Origin: Acheta domesticus
Taxonomy: Eukaryota > Arthropoda > Insecta > Orthoptera > Gryllidae
NCBI GenBank assembly: GCA_031308135.1
Contig: JAHLJT010008756.1
Location: 130,632,997 to 130,696,996 of the forward strand
Direction: 5' to 3'
DNA: 64,000 bases
Shown: positions 43,991 to 56,255 of the stretch, piece by piece
Position numbering within the stretch: position 1 is the first letter of the stretch
Layout of the letters: each line of letters begins with the position of its first letter
Translations under genes and position numbers: made by a program
The notes under the pieces: model-generated
The model's input: the letters and a program-made list of their open reading frames with translations, nothing else
Told to the model about the DNA's origin: nothing
Database searches by the model: none

Positions 43991-45980
43991 CGTATGCGAT
44001 TAGCAGTATATAGAGTTACCAGCGTATCCGTGCGAGAACTCTCGCATGCTATACCCCACCCTGTTCCTTATTTTTCCATTTCCGTATTAAGTCTGTGATA
44101 TATATTTTCTTCAAGTCACTCTTATTCTCCGTCGCTTGTTCTGTGTCACCTTATAATTGATAACAATATAATACGCCCTTGTCAATACAAAATATTCTTA
44201 TTTAACTTTATTATGGAGCAGAGTGTAATTCAATCGCATCAAAGAGTGCAACCCGTGTAATTCAATCGCATAGAATATCAAGTAATTAGTAATGTCACAT
44301 ACAGTTGCAGATTCTACAGGTTCTGAACAGATGGGGTAGAATCTAGAAGCGAGGAACAAGCAAAAATGTAGTAGAATGGTCAAGATGATCTCATCCTGTA
44401 GATTACGGTGTGAGGAACGTTCCTTCGGCCTCAAAATTGTAGTTTTTAAGATTCTAGAACGCTTCGTTTAAAGAGTTATTTAAAGATATAGATTCAAAAA
44501 TCCTGACGTGCGTTGCCAGTTGAATTTTACATGAATATTTAGATGCGTTTCTTAAACAAATTCTTCATATTTTTATAGTCGAAGTGCAATTCTTCACGTC
44601 TCCATGAAATCTTTTTTCTTTAGAGACCTCATTTATAAAGATTGGTTGCGTGTGAGAGTCGCAAAGGGACGATTACTAGAGAGCGGATTTCTAAGATTTT
44701 GCTAATTTTTGTCCGCTGCTTCAGTGAATAGCGAAGTAAAATTTCTTGACATTTCGTTAGTATAGGATACTATGTGGATTAATATATTAGTTCACGGTTG
44801 TGGATATTTGGTCAATTTTTCCTGGGGATGCATATTCCTGTAATTATAGGCATATTTTACTTATTTCGTTTGAACTGATTCCAGCGTTTTACACCGTTAT
44901 TTCTTATCTGTACGTAATCGTGATGAAAAGTATTTCCTCCAGACGCCGCTAAAAGCGCTGAAGATCAAATATTTGAACATCGCATCTATGGTAACAAATT
45001 AAGTTAGATTCTATTAGGACTGACCACGGAACACGACTATATTCGAACACAGTACATAATTCATTTCTCACCATATATTCACTTCACATTACAATTCAAC
45101 TCATCAGAACGCTCTCGAATCTGTAGAAAAGTAAGAAATCGCACCACACGCATAACAATTTAAAGAAAGTTCCGAAAAGTGACGCCAGGAGCGCGGTGGT
45201 GAAATTGGATGTCAAGTTCCTACAGACACCACAACCAGTCTCCATCCCTAGAGTCTCTAGGAACTCTTAACTGGATGAAATCTGTACGGAAATTACATGC
45301 AGTGTGGTCGATTCTTTTTCTGTTTTTCTGTATCTGTCAAAAATTATAAAAAATAATCGTATAAAATAGGCTTAACAAGGGGACAGTTTGATGCATCGGA
45401 AAACAAATGCATGTCAAGTAGAGTGAAGGCATTGCAAGAGATGGTGATGAAAATCATTTACTAAAGAGAACTTGACGAACGCATTGACGAACTGAGTGCA
45501 TGAACATCACTCGCTGTTAAGTTTCAGAAGTAACCAAGCAGTAGTTGTCAAAGAGGTCTCTTCTTATAAAAATAGAAGGAATTCACACAATCATGAAACA
45601 TAACAAGAAAGTGACGTTGTTAGTCATGCTATCCCAATGTTTATTTAAACGTTGATTAACACCAAATAAATAGAGTAGTGTTTATATGCGATATGATATT
45701 AGTTCAAATAACATGATGGCAAGAGATACTGCTCACTTACAAAATGTATTTTTGGGAGGTTATCAATTTATTCACTAGGGTCAACGATAGAGGATTAACA
45801 TACAGAAAGGCAAATATGTTACAACGAGAAGAAAAATTGGAGCTCAAAATTGCAAACCACGATGCACTTTTCGTCGTGCAAATATTTCGTTTCAAAATCG
45901 AATATTTTTGAAATATTTTATCCATCCTCCGCCGTGGGCCTGCTATTTCAGAAAATACACAGTCTGCGTCCTCCTTCCAA
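43991..45980. other. unassigned AT-rich DNA (~2 kb)
   Basis: No coding region, terminal repeats or tandem structure recognised. Confidence 0.55.
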
Positions 45981-45989
45981 TTTCGAAGC

Positions 45990-46690
45990 TGCCGGCGACC
46001 GATCTCCCACGCGCGCGACTTCATTTCGTGAGGGCGCGGCCAGGGCCTGGCCGCCCGCGCCGAACCTCCTCCGGACCTTTTTGTCGCGTTTAGGCGCCAG
46101 CGGAGCGCCGAGGGGGGCGGGAGGGGCCCGGCGGCCGCGCTCGGCTTTCTGGTCGCGTGGCGCCCCCTCTCCCCCCCCCTGGCCGTCGGCGCCGGGGGGT
46201 GGGGGTGGGGAGGGCGGGGCGCCAAGAGCGGACGCCGCCGAAACCCGCCTCCCTCCCCCCCGCCCGCCGCCGCCCCCTTAAATCCAATTCGAAAAGAGTC
46301 CGCCGCCGCATTGGGTAAACATTCGGGTTTCTGGCGGTTTATACAGCGCCCCATTTCCAAGTTGATACGGACGCCGCTGCCCGCCCGTCCTCGCGTCCTC
46401 CCGTCCTCCTGGTCGAGAGGGCGCCCTCGGCGGCGACGGCTCGCGCGCTGGCTGGGGTCACGGCGGAGGCCTCTGTCCTCACCCGACCCTCCCCACTTCA
46501 GTGCGGCCTCCTCCTGCTCCTCCTCCTCGCGTCCCTGGCCGCCCCTCGCGCATTCTCTCGCCCAGCGGTTTCTATTTATTGTTACGAGCCAGCGGCCTGC
46601 GCTGGCCCGAGACGCAGTGGGCCAAAATGACCCCACCCCCGGGCCGCTCGCCGGATTTGGAGCCAGCCCCCACCACGCGAATCGACAGAG
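45990..46690. other. CpG-rich island
   Basis: High CpG with alternating C and G runs (46085-46265). Long frames on both strands (one of 299 codons on minus, 45737-46636) are Arg/Gly/Pro-rich and end in AT-rich DNA without a domain; I treat them as composition effects. Confidence 0.55.
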
Positions 46691-46907
46691 GGTTTAAAAA
46701 GAAAGTAATACTAATACGATATTAAAAGAGGGTGTGGTTCGTTTCTTAGAGGTGGATTTAGAATTTGTATTTACCTTTAGCACGTTGTTTTACGATGAAT
46801 GTTCGAATGTGACATCAATACATGTATTTACAGAAAAAATACTGCAAAATGTTTCGTTCATTTTTTCTTTCCTTATTTTCTTATCTAGTTTTGCAGTTAT
46901 GTAGTAC

Positions 46908-47165
46908 AATTTCTCCCTCCCCCTCTCTCCCTCCCCCCTCTCTCCCTCCTCCTTCTCCCTCCCTCTCTCCCTCTCCCTCTCTCTCCCTCCCTCTCCCTCT
47001 CTCCCGCCCTCCCTCTCCCTCCCTCTCTTTCCCTCCCTCTTTTTCCTTCCCTCCCTCTCCCTCCCTCTCCCTCCCTCTCTCTCCCCCTCTCTCTTCCCGT
47101 CTCCCCTTCTCCCTCTCTCTCCCTCTCTCCCCCTCCCCTCCCCCTCCCTCTCTCTCACTCGCTCG
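46908..47165. repeat. (CCCTCTCT)n polypyrimidine tract
   Basis: Irregular CCCTCTCTCCCTCC units on the plus strand over ~255 bp with no interruption longer than a few bases. Confidence 0.97.
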
Positions 47166-47169
47166 TTTT

Positions 47170-48040
47170 ATATCAAAATAAACAGTTCTACTACTGTTCA
47201 CAGTCGGTTATTTTTCTGATTTCTCGCTGTGCAAATTCCACGATACACGCCATAAATGTATTTACTTCTTATCTCTGAATGCAAAGTGTATATTTCAAAT
47301 CTGAGCGCAGTGTGGACGTCTGTCCACTCAGATACAGGAGCCACATTCGCAGGACACTGACTAGCCGTGGACTTTCGCTTCATGCACAAACAAACAGTTT
47401 ATAAAACAACGTTGACTATTAATACGCCTCGGAATTTACTGCGAACTATTGATACTCTTCGGATTTGTTGTGAACTGCATTTAATCGGTTCCAGATACTC
47501 TCGTAGGTCGTGGGTAAAGTTGTGAAATTTTTCAAAAGTTACTTGATTATTATTTTAATCAGATACCAAGCACAGGAGTCTGTAGGAACGAATCTCTGAA
47601 ACGTTTAGACAGTCTGATGCAATGATACTTTTACACAAGTGAGAAAACTGAACTGTGAAGATTGAACAGACTATTCTCACACACCGATTACACTGAATTA
47701 TTCAGGAATGCATCGTGTAGCAAATATTTCACGATAGTCGAATAAAAATTTGGCCAAACACAATGGAAAAAATGTTCAGCCACACCAAAATAAACAGGAG
47801 TTTGGAAAAATAATCTGTTGGAATTTGCTATGTGAGTTACATTCGACAGCCGTTCCTGGATATCACAGGGCACCGATCACAACGTATCCGACAATACTTT
47901 GAGAAATCACCTTCCACCAGCTGAAGCGCTGAGAAACACCCGCAGATATCCAAGTTTCGAAGTAGCAGGTGATTGTCAAGCAAGCCACTTGACTCATTAA
48001 TATTAAGGCCTTCAACCCAAATATCGCCAGTGCATTGCCC
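47170..48040. other. unassigned AT-rich DNA
   Basis: Nothing recognised. Confidence 0.5.
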
Positions 48041-48049
48041 ATCCGCCCG

Positions 48050-48430
48050 CCCAACAGTCGGTCCGGCCGCCCAACAGTAGATCCGCCCGTCCGCCCGTCC
48101 GCCCGTCCGCCCGTCCGCCCGTCCGCCCGTCCGCCCGTCCGCCCGTGTCCGCCCGTCCGCCCGCGTCCGCCCGCCCGCCCGTCCGCCCGCCCGCCCGCCC
48201 GCCCGCCCGCCCGCCCGCCCGCCCGCCCGCCGCCGCCCGCCCGCCCGCCCGCCCGCCCGCCCGCCCGCCCGTCCGCCCGTCCGCCCGCCCACCCGCCCGT
48301 CCGCCCGTCCGAACGCCCCACCCGCCCACCCGCCCGTCCGAACGCCCACCCGCCCGTCCGCCCGTCCGCCCGCCCGTCCGCCCGTCCGCTCGTCCGCCCG
48401 TCCGCCCGTCCGCCCGCCCGCCCGCCAACC
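48050..48430. repeat. minisatellite of CCGCCCGT and CCCG units
   Basis: CCGCCCGT octamers (48075-48150 and 48290-48425) flank a purer CCCG tetramer block (48180-48290). C-rich on plus strand. A CpG-rich unique segment follows to 48680. Confidence 0.96.
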
Positions 48431-48770
48431 ACCGCCCAGTTCTCTCGCCGTCCCGCTCGCCTCGTCCCCTTCCGAGTCGCCCCGCTCGCCCCGCGGGCGT
48501 CGCGTCCGGCGGTGGCTGCGCCGCCTAATTCGGTTTGAGGCGCCCGCAGAGGCTCCCGCACGCGGCGCCCGCCCGCTCTCCCGCGGGGCGCCCCGCCCCC
48601 TTCCTCCCCGCCACCCGCCCCGCGCCGAGTGCTCTGCCCCGGGGGAAGGCGCGGCGGCGACTCGGCCAACGGTGCGGATTTAGAGTCCTGGGCGCAATCC
48701 CTCGCTCCTTTCGAGGATTCGGTGCAGTTCACTTGCGTTGTGTGCGCCTTTATACCCCGATTTAAACATA

Positions 48771-49275
48771 TACTTGGGTTTTTCGTTCTTGACGCACCAA
48801 GGTCACTGACGAAAAATGGAGAGGGAAGGCTTTCTTCAATAGGGAGCTTCCACGTCACTACTGTGTTGTGATTATACTTGGGTTTTTCGTTATTGACGCA
48901 CCAAGGTCACGGACGAAAAATGGAGAGGGAAGGCTTTCTTCAATAGGAAGCTTCCACGTCACTACTGTGTTGTGATTATACTTGAGTTTTTCCTTCTTGG
49001 CGCACCAAGGTCACGGAAGAAAAATGGAGCGGGAAGGCTTTCTCCAATAGGGAGCTTCCACGTTACTACTGTGTTGTGACTATACTTGGGGTTTTTCGTT
49101 CTTGGCGCACCAAGGTCACGGAAGAAAAATTGAGAGATAAAGCTTTCTCCAATAGGAAGCTTCCACTTCATAACACAGTAGTGAATAGCAGCTCCCTATT
49201 GGAGAAAGCCTTCCCTCTCCATTTTTTCTTCCGTGACCTTGGTGCGCCAAGAACGAGAAACGCAAGTATAGTTGC
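48771..49275. repeat. 104-bp tandem repeat: four direct units and one inverted unit
   Basis: TACTTGGGTTTTTCG-type starts occur at 48771, 48875, 48979 and 49083, exactly 104 bp apart. Each unit has GCGCACCAAGGTCAC(G), GAAAAATGGAG..GGGAAGGC, TTTCTYCAATAGGGAGCTTC and CACGTCACTACTGTGTTGTGA. From about 49160 to 49275 the same sequence appears in reverse (CAGTAGTGAATAGCAGCTCC through CTTGGTGCGCCAAGAACG). Confidence 0.95.
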
Positions 49276-49349
49276 ACTTCAAGGTCACGAGCTGAAAGGA
49301 GAGGGGAACCCTGTCATCCAATCGAGAGCTTCGTTAGGACTTAAATGTT

Positions 49350-50680
49350 TGTAATCCAATAGGGATATGTATTAATCGCGCAACATTCCTAGACCGATGA
49401 CCTTGCTTCCCCCTCTCTGACACAATAAACAGTTGAAGGCAGCGAGCACTGATGACATGATTTCCAACACATCTTTACGGGCGTGAAAAAGTAACTATTT
49501 TCTGTTGAAGACGAGAACTGTGAGTGATTTTTCTCAAAAAAATCTAACGAAACGACAGAAGCTGGTGAAGATCCATCACAGAAGATACCTCATACTCCTG
49601 AGAAAGTTAGAATGCGAATTATTGAGAAAGTTGGAAGGCATGATTGATACTCCAGAGATTGGCATCGCTTCATACAATATAGTGGCCGATTCTATAACTA
49701 ATACCCCCGCTCTACCCGCATTTCTTTATTCCATCGGTCAAGAAAAGATGGGCAAGTAATATATTATCGAAAGTTCCCTTTACATCGATTTAGTAACTGT
49801 CTCTGTTGTTTTCCTACTCGTAGCGCAAGCCACATATTTTTACTTCATCGGCCTGATTAGGCTGATAACTTCATTCCGATACATCATTGGTCTTGAGTAA
49901 TTCGTTTGAATTCATGAAAAGATACATAAGTTGAGTGTGTTTCGAGAAAAATTTGACTTCTACTATGTCGGTCCTTCTTTATTTTGTCTTTTAAAATTTT
50001 TCTTAAACGATGTTGTGGAAAGCCTACCACATGATTGTCTTCGACATTTTGCATTTCTCTTACGTTCACAAACGCAAATGTGAGTCTTCCTTATTTCCTG
50101 ATCGAGCAACAGAAGAGCACAGCAACATAAACATTTAACTCCTATTGGTCATCAGCGGGCATAACGCGAGTATGCAACACCATAATGGCGAGCAGAAACG
50201 GTGGTCACGCTAAAAGTCATTCCCACTCAAGGTTCCTATGTATTTGGACCACTTACATTAAAATACATCTTTGGTGGACTGTTTTCATTAATTACAATTG
50301 CTACGATTTTGGGCATTATTAACAATTTCTAGATATTTTGTCCTGCCTCCTAAGACTAGGTACCTTAAACTAAATATTTTAGTGACGTAATCTAATTTTG
50401 GTCACTAATATTCGGTGAGGGAATCACAGAAAATATTATTCTTGTGAAATTGATTCACCAGTAGAGACTGAAATGCATGAATGAAGATTGTGTCCACAAA
50501 AGTTATAAGACTTCCTTAGCGATATTTTACTCCACCTCGTCACTGGTGGTCAACTGCAATAGTTCATTCATAGAGGCGATGTGCACAAAAAGCACAGAGT
50601 TTATTACTATACTCAATTTGGTACGTTCTGAACCTCCTTTGGAGGTAAATTCACAAAGTAATATTCAACACACGTCACTG
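49350..50680. other. unassigned AT-rich DNA
   Basis: Several 60-120-codon frames but no recognisable domain. The short segment 50690-50745 resembles the marker of the ~180-bp repeat at 27450. Confidence 0.45.
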
Positions 50681-50929
50681 GAAATCATCGCTCCGCGCGT
50701 AGTAAATTTATCGGAAATTTTACATCCAATCGTGGTATTACCTACGAGAATGATATTTAACACGTTGGGAAAATCACCAAGCAAGATAACTTTCTTCATT
50801 AGGATTGTGAAGGTTTGTGATTCGGAAGATACGTGATAATGAACAAAATATGATTAATTTGATTCCCAAATTTTCTGGGATTCGAATCATCGGATAAAAG
50901 AAGAGAGAATATTTGGAAATGGCCCCACC

Positions 50930-51670
50930 TCCTCCTCACGCGGCTCGAAACGGCGCGCCACGGGTGGCGGATGGGCCGGAGGGTCAGTCAGGGAGTCGCC
51001 GCCGGCTTTAGGGGCTAATGGAGGTTCCGCGCACCATCATCGCTTCCGCCCTCGCGCCCGCTCCAGTCGCCCCGCCCTCGCCCCGCCCCCGCCCTTGCCC
51101 CGCCCCCACCCTCGCCCCGCCCCCGCCCCGCCCCGCCCCCGCCCCGCCCCCGACTCGCCCTGGCCCCGCCCCCGCCCCGCCCCGCCCCATACGTCGAGCA
51201 CCGCCTCCGTCCTCGCCCCGCCTCCGGGCCCCGCCCCAACCCCCGCGCCCAGTCCGCTCGCCAAGCCCGCGTGTCCCGCCCCCGCGCCCCACCCGCTCAC
51301 CCCGTCATCCTCGACTCGCCCCCGCTCCGCCCCAGTTCTCGCCCCCGCGCCCCGCCACCCCCTATCCACGCCCCTTCGCCCCGCCCCCTCGCCTGGCTCC
51401 CTCGCCCCGCCCCCTCGCCCCACCCCCTCCCCCCCGCCCCCTCTCCCCCCGCCCCGCCCCAAGCCCCGCCCCGTTCTCGCCCCCGCGTCCCGCCACCCCC
51501 GCGCCACGCCAACCCCGCGCTCCGCCTGTTCTCCCCACCGGCTCTCCCCGCGCGCTCGTCACGCCCCCGCCTCCTCGCCCCGCCCCACGCCCCGCCCCCT
51601 CCCACGTCCCGCCCTCGCGCCCCTCCCCCTTTCTAACCCCGTCACCACTCCCGTGCCATACCCCGCGTGC
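50930..51670. repeat. C-rich CCCCGCCC low-complexity tract
   Basis: Dense CCCCGCCC (GC-box-like) units on the plus strand from about 51060 to 51610. All overlapping frames are Pro/Arg- or Gly-rich artefacts. A CpG-rich island continues to 52010, with C10 at 51778 and a G-rich GGGGGTGGGGGCGGGGGCGG run at 51884. Confidence 0.92.
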
Positions 51671-52194
51671 CCCCTGCCCCCGCGGCGAGGCATCGCTCTG
51701 CCCGTAACGAAGACGGACGGCGCGACGCGGCTTCCGCTGCGGCGCCGGGCCCCGTCATCCCTCTCTGTCGCATTCGCCCCCCCCCACCCCCCACCCGACG
51801 CCCTTACGCCAGAAAAATGCCACTCGGCGGCGAGGGGACGCGATGCGAGGTGAGTCTGCGGAATTTCACTCGCGGCGTCTTCGGAGGGGGTGGGGGCGGG
51901 GGCGGCGAGGGAGAGTGATTGACTGCCCGCAGATACTCTCTCTCGCGACCGCACTCGCTCATCTGCCCCCGCGCCCAGCGCCGCCCCGCCCCGCCCCGCG
52001 AGAGATATGGCGGATTAATGAAGTACGGCAGAGCCGTGATAACTCGAAAGGGAAGGGAAGAAAGAAAGAAGTCGATTTGTTGAATATGTTTTATTGGGGT
52101 GATCCTCTGCCTAGCCACCTCAAAGCTACACTACCGGCAGCGTATAAGCGTCTCTGATATTTCAGTGTGGTTTGCCGCATATTATTGCGCACAT

Positions 52195-52613
52195 GGTTGA
52201 TTGATAGATTACAGGCGCGAAAATTACTAGGGTCGTTAGTTCCGTATGTGTGGTGCATGTTTTTCTCGTGAGTTGGCTGTGGCCTTCCCTCGTAGAATGG
52301 CAAGACCTGACACCGACCTACCTTTGGCTAGCGGGGTTTTCCTCAACCAGGAATCTCCCACCAATTGGGACAAGCACTAAGCTCCCGACCGGTCTCCGGG
52401 CGTTTGTGGTTATGTAGTGCATGTTAGTGTAAGTGTGTATAAAGGGAGAGGATATGACAAGGAAGAGGAAGGAATGATCGCGCGTGGTCGTTGCTTGCTT
52501 GTTTGTTTGGGTACTGCTACGTCATTCGCCTTGTGTTGATTCGAGAAATCACTGAAAACTGTCGATTAGAGCAGCCGGCCGTTAGAATTCTCCTCCAGAC
52601 AGTGACTGAATTC
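52195..52613 (-). mobile_element. SINE-A copy E (inverted, head missing)
   Basis: The reverse complement carries the family order: GACAGTGACTGAATTC.. in the body start, GAATTCTAACGGCCGGCTGC, CAACACAAGGCGAATGACG, GGAGACCGGTCGGGAGCTTA, GGTTGAGGAAAACCCCGC, and the ATCAATCAACC tail at 52195. The tRNA-like head is absent. It is the most diverged copy. Confidence 0.85.
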
Positions 52614-52669
52614 CAACTATGCACATGGCACCACCTACGTCACAAACAAATGAAAACCGAAGACAACAC

Positions 52670-52815
52670 TTACTGACAGGCTATGACACGTCTTCTTCAA
52701 TGTTCATAACTTTCGCGAAAGCCGAATCTTACTGCCTCTAGGACTTCGTTATCAAATCCTCGCAAGCTGAATGCTTCAGCGCAGATAACACGTACCATAC
52801 ACGTACAAAGGAAGC
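52670..52815 (-). repeat. repeat R2, copy 2
   Basis: Inverted relative to 36350-36540. With the CTACACTACCGGCAGCGTA end at 52127, it brackets SINE-A copy E, suggesting the SINE inserted into this element. Confidence 0.6.
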
Positions 52816-52819
52816 AAGT

Positions 52820-53420
52820 CACAAGGAAAGAATGCTGTTCGACTAATCACATATTTTTTACTACCAAGTGAAGGAATATTTCTACACGGTCATCTCCAAA
52901 AAAATATATTTTAATTATTAAATGCACTGCAATAAAATAATTTTTTTCTTATTACAGATAAAGTTTGACGGCTATAGAAAATGAAGGTGAGGAATGATAA
53001 ACAAAACTTTAAAAAAATCATATTAATGAAGGTGGAATTAGCGAGTTCAATTAATGAAATTGTACTGACCAACCTTTTACCATATGGCTCTGAAAGTAGA
53101 ACACAAGATAGCAGAATTCCTCTCTGTTAACATAACACTTTTTAAAGATAGGATAGTGAAGCGAACATTTGTATGGAGCATCTCTTTCCCAAGACACTTC
53201 TTCTGACTAGTTTTTAATACATAAATTTAATAAATGAATGGGACAAACCAAAATACGCTGTTCGAATATACCAATTGTTTGTAATAGTTGACTTATCACA
53301 AAGAAAGGCAGTTCCAAGAATATGGAAAAAGTAACTCAAATTGAATGTCATGTATGCGAAAGATTGGTTAATGAAGCATATTTTGGCTGATCGCCAAGAG
53401 TGATAGTTCACTGATCACGA
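52820..53420. other. unassigned AT-rich DNA
   Basis: Nothing recognised. Confidence 0.5.
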
Positions 53421-53624
53421 AATTTGTCGTGTAGATGCGTTTTCACTCAGTCGCCTGTAGAGCGTGGCCCGTTATCTGCTTTCCCCTGGACCCTCTTGCT
53501 CCCAAGAGGCCTGTGGCGTTGTATCGGCTGTTTGGGGCCTGAGATGGCACCTCCATCAGTCCTCCTCCCCTCGCCTCGCTTCCTGCGGCGGCCGCCGATG
53601 ATTCACATATCAAACGCCCGGAGA

Positions 53625-53935
53625 CCTCGACCCCCGATCCCAGCCCCAACCCCTACCCCTACCCCTCGCTCCAGCTAACAGATTTCGACGGCACCGCTCG
53701 AGGAGAAGCCCTGCACAACACTCCAGCCCCGCCCCGCCTACTCCGCCCCGCCCAGCACCACCCATCTCCGCCCATCCCATCCCCACCAATCCCATGCCCC
53801 CCTTCCCAGCCCCGCCCATCCCAACCCCACCAATCCCATGCCCCCTTCCCATCCCCGCCCATCCCATCCCCGCCCCTCCCATCCCCGCCCCTCCCTTCCC
53901 CGCCCATCCCAACCCCGCCCATTGCTACCCTGACC
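53625..53935. repeat. C-rich minisatellite (CCCATCCCCGCC-type)
   Basis: Degenerate 10-12-bp units CCCATCCCCGCC/CCCCTCCCATCCCCGCC on the plus strand, starting with (CCCCTA)-like steps at 53645-53665. Confidence 0.92.
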
Positions 53936-54124
53936 ATTGCTTTAGTACCTTTCTCTTATTGCATTATGATATTTAGTGTGCTCTCAGTTTGCCATTTTAG
54001 TGGGTTTTATCCGTGTAGCAAGCTATTGTTTTGTTTGGGGTGCGAGACCCAGAGACCCCCGCGATACCTTCTACGTTAGCAAAAGTGTTTTCAGTCTCGT
54101 ACATTCTATTAGTTTGGGAACGTA

Positions 54125-54645
54125 TTGCATGCTGTATTTTTACGTAAGTATTCCCCTGAAAAATTAATACTGAAGTACTACAAACATTTTAGCTCACTTT
54201 ATATGTTAAGAAAGGAGTGGAAGAATACGCCAACTTTTACTGAAAGCGGGAACAGAATATCATTACTCACCGCCCTGGAAAAAGCAGTCTGCACGCAATT
54301 CCAAAAGACCAGTATAATGTTTTCTTTGTTTATTGATTTGAATATGATTGAGACAATTACACAATCCACCAACATCAAAAAAGAAATGGATTTAAAGAGG
54401 AATAAAAATGATCGCAGCACGTATAAGACTGACAAAGAGGAAGTGAAGGCAGTAATTGTGCTACGTATTTTAGCTGGGTCGGTGAAATCAGGGCACCAAC
54501 ATCTTGTTGTATTGTAGAATGTGGATAATGTGGGTATTGAAATGTTCCATTGTCCTTTGAATTTGAAAAGATTTCAATTTTTGCTACGAAACTTGGGCTT
54601 GAATGTGACAACACGAGGAGACTGGTAGAAAAATTTACTCTAAAT
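54125..54645 (+). pseudogene. piggyBac-type transposase fragment
   Basis: The frame from 54125 contains FIDLNMIETITQSTN, then EEVKAVIVLRILAGSVKSGHQHL, a stop, and in the same frame GIEMFHCPLNLKRFQFLLRNLGLN. These follow the conserved order of the piggyBac transposase family (DDE_Tnp_1_7) N-terminal half: FTDE.I..IV..TN, E(I)KA..G.L...G..(K)S..Q.(L)..LW, G.(E)IF...M(S)L.RF.FLLR.LRF. The stop (TAG, 54515-54517) stands exactly where the family has the Trp of LW, so it looks like a TGG-to-TAG change. A frameshift after about 54625 leads to VEKFTLNIRCFPDEFSEKF, the next expected helix. The catalytic Asp region and the cysteine-rich C-terminus are missing. The fragment lies just inside a TTAA-bounded right end at 54861. 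Confidence 0.75.
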
Positions 54646-54789
54646 ATTAGATGCTTTCCTGATGAATTCTCGGAAAAGTTTAGGAACTAAACTCTTAATA
54701 AATTGTTTAATTGCATTCAAAATATTGTTAATAATACAAGAAGAATATTATATTAATTTATTTTTTAATAATTTAGCATGTATCATGAA

Positions 54790-54865
54790 AAAGAGTGTTG
54801 GGGTCTGGAGACACCCCACGTTACCACTTTTGTTTAAAAAAGTCACGTTACCACTACCGGGTTAA
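54790..54865 (+). mobile_element. piggyBac right end with TTAA
   Basis: The segment has GTTGGGGTCTGGAGACACCCC, a palindromic GGGGTC..GACCCC-like block found near the ends of many piggyBac elements, then GTTACCACT twice, and finishes ACTACCGGG followed by TTAA (54862-54865). The left end was not pinned down; a similar GGGGTG..GACCC block is at 54039-54058. Confidence 0.65.
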
Positions 54866-55552
54866 GAAACTACAAAATATTATTTGATGACAAAATTTCG
54901 TGGTTGTATGTTTGTGCGAATTCAAAACTTTTCTCGGCGTTTGTTGAAGTGCAAGTGGTATGTTGGAGTTTTTTATTATTGTCGAAAGTTTATTCATTTA
55001 GCTTTACGGTCTCTGAATATGAGTACACATTTCCAATTTCAAAATGCAATATGAATCCAGTACACCAGTTTTCTGTTGCTTGAATACGGATTTTAACAAA
55101 AAATGAACGTGATTTTCTGCTTGCATAATTCGAGTATAATGTCAAAATCAAAATGATGGGTGGAAAGCACATTGTTTTAATATTCTTTAAACGTTTATTC
55201 ATTACATTTTCTGATCGCTGAATTTGAGTATGATGTTAAAATTTCAGTATTCAAAATAACCAATTGAATATTTGTTCATCGACAACACACGCAAAACTGA
55301 TACAACTCAAAAATCACGAACTTTAATTTTTCAATTATTTTATAACATTGTTAATGAATACCTGCATTATTAATAGATTTCCTTTGAAACGTTTTAGTAA
55401 ATGCTTACTCATCAATGTATTCATCAATTAAGCGTGTGGTTCCTGAATTACTGAACCAGCGAAAACTCTAAACCTCATTTCTCGAGTTGTAGCAGTTTTG
55501 CAGAACTTGAAAAATTTAACGCACGCAAATTGAGGATACAAGAATAAAAGTT

Positions 55553-55675
55553 GCCGATCCTGATGGCCGAGATAGCCAAGGTAGCCATTTCACTTCATTT
55601 AGTATACAGTTACTCCTAACGTTAATCAATAGTGGTCGCAAATGATCTCACAGTTAATGCAACCTTAAATAATAC
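55553..55675 (+). mobile_element. SINE-B copy 2 (internally deleted)
   Basis: The start CCTGATGGCCGAGATAGCCAAGG corresponds to the head of 39421; the B-box region is missing; the tail CTAACGTTAATCAATAGTGGTCGC ... GTTAATGCAACCTTAAATAA matches. Confidence 0.7.
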
Positions 55676-55734
55676 GAAAAAAAGAATAATAGTATATTGT
55701 AAACGATGATATATAGATGAGTATTAATAGTAAA

Positions 55735-55783
55735 TGTGATATTACGATACGAGCGAGGATCGAGCGAATATCGTAATTTCACA
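55735..55783. repeat. hairpin ATGTGATATTACGATACGAG with complement
   Basis: The left arm ATGTGATATTACGATACGAG pairs with CGAGCGAATATCGTAATTTC..ACAT on the right, with a few mismatches and a short loop around GGAT. Confidence 0.7.
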
Positions 55784-56255
55784 TGAGTGTGTTAATACCT
55801 ATTACATCGACTTTCATACGGTTCTTTTTCTTCGAACTTTATAAATTAAACTTTTCCATTGAATCGTTTCGTGGCAGTTAACATGCAGGATTCAGCTAAG
55901 GCCACCTGGCGGAGACCTTCCTAACCCTACCCTCGCACTCTGCCGCAGGTGGCTGTGGCTACCAGTCAGCCTGCGAAGGAGTAATTCGCTAGTCAAATAG
56001 GAACAAAGTGAAAGAAATTAAAACTGAAAAGCATAATATAATATCAAATGTATTTTTTGAATGTACACAAACGAAAGAAACATGTACTAGAACGATTCCC
56101 AATTATTGTTGTCAATTCTTGGTTTGGAAACTTCTCTGTGATGGTCAAGCACCTGTATCATAAAGAAATCTGTATCGAAATGAGTATCATTATGCCACTG
56201 ATCGCAGCAATCAAATAACAGCATTACACGATGGGAGTAGAAAAACATTCATTAG

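Larger units (their letters stand above)
54870..56245. other. unassigned AT-rich DNA with short hairpins
   Basis: Besides SINE-B copy 2, a perfect-looking hairpin occupies about 55735-55783 and a GGCCACCTG/CAGGTGGC pair about 55900-55955. No gene was recognised. Confidence 0.5.

Noticed and set aside
45737..46636. 299-codon minus-strand ORF
   Set aside because: Arg/Gly/Pro-rich over a CpG island, with an AT-rich tail and no recognisable domain; overlapping frames are equally open.
51060..51610. Dense GC boxes as a promoter
   Set aside because: CCCCGCCC is repeated as low-complexity sequence over 550 bp and no transcript start or coding region follows.
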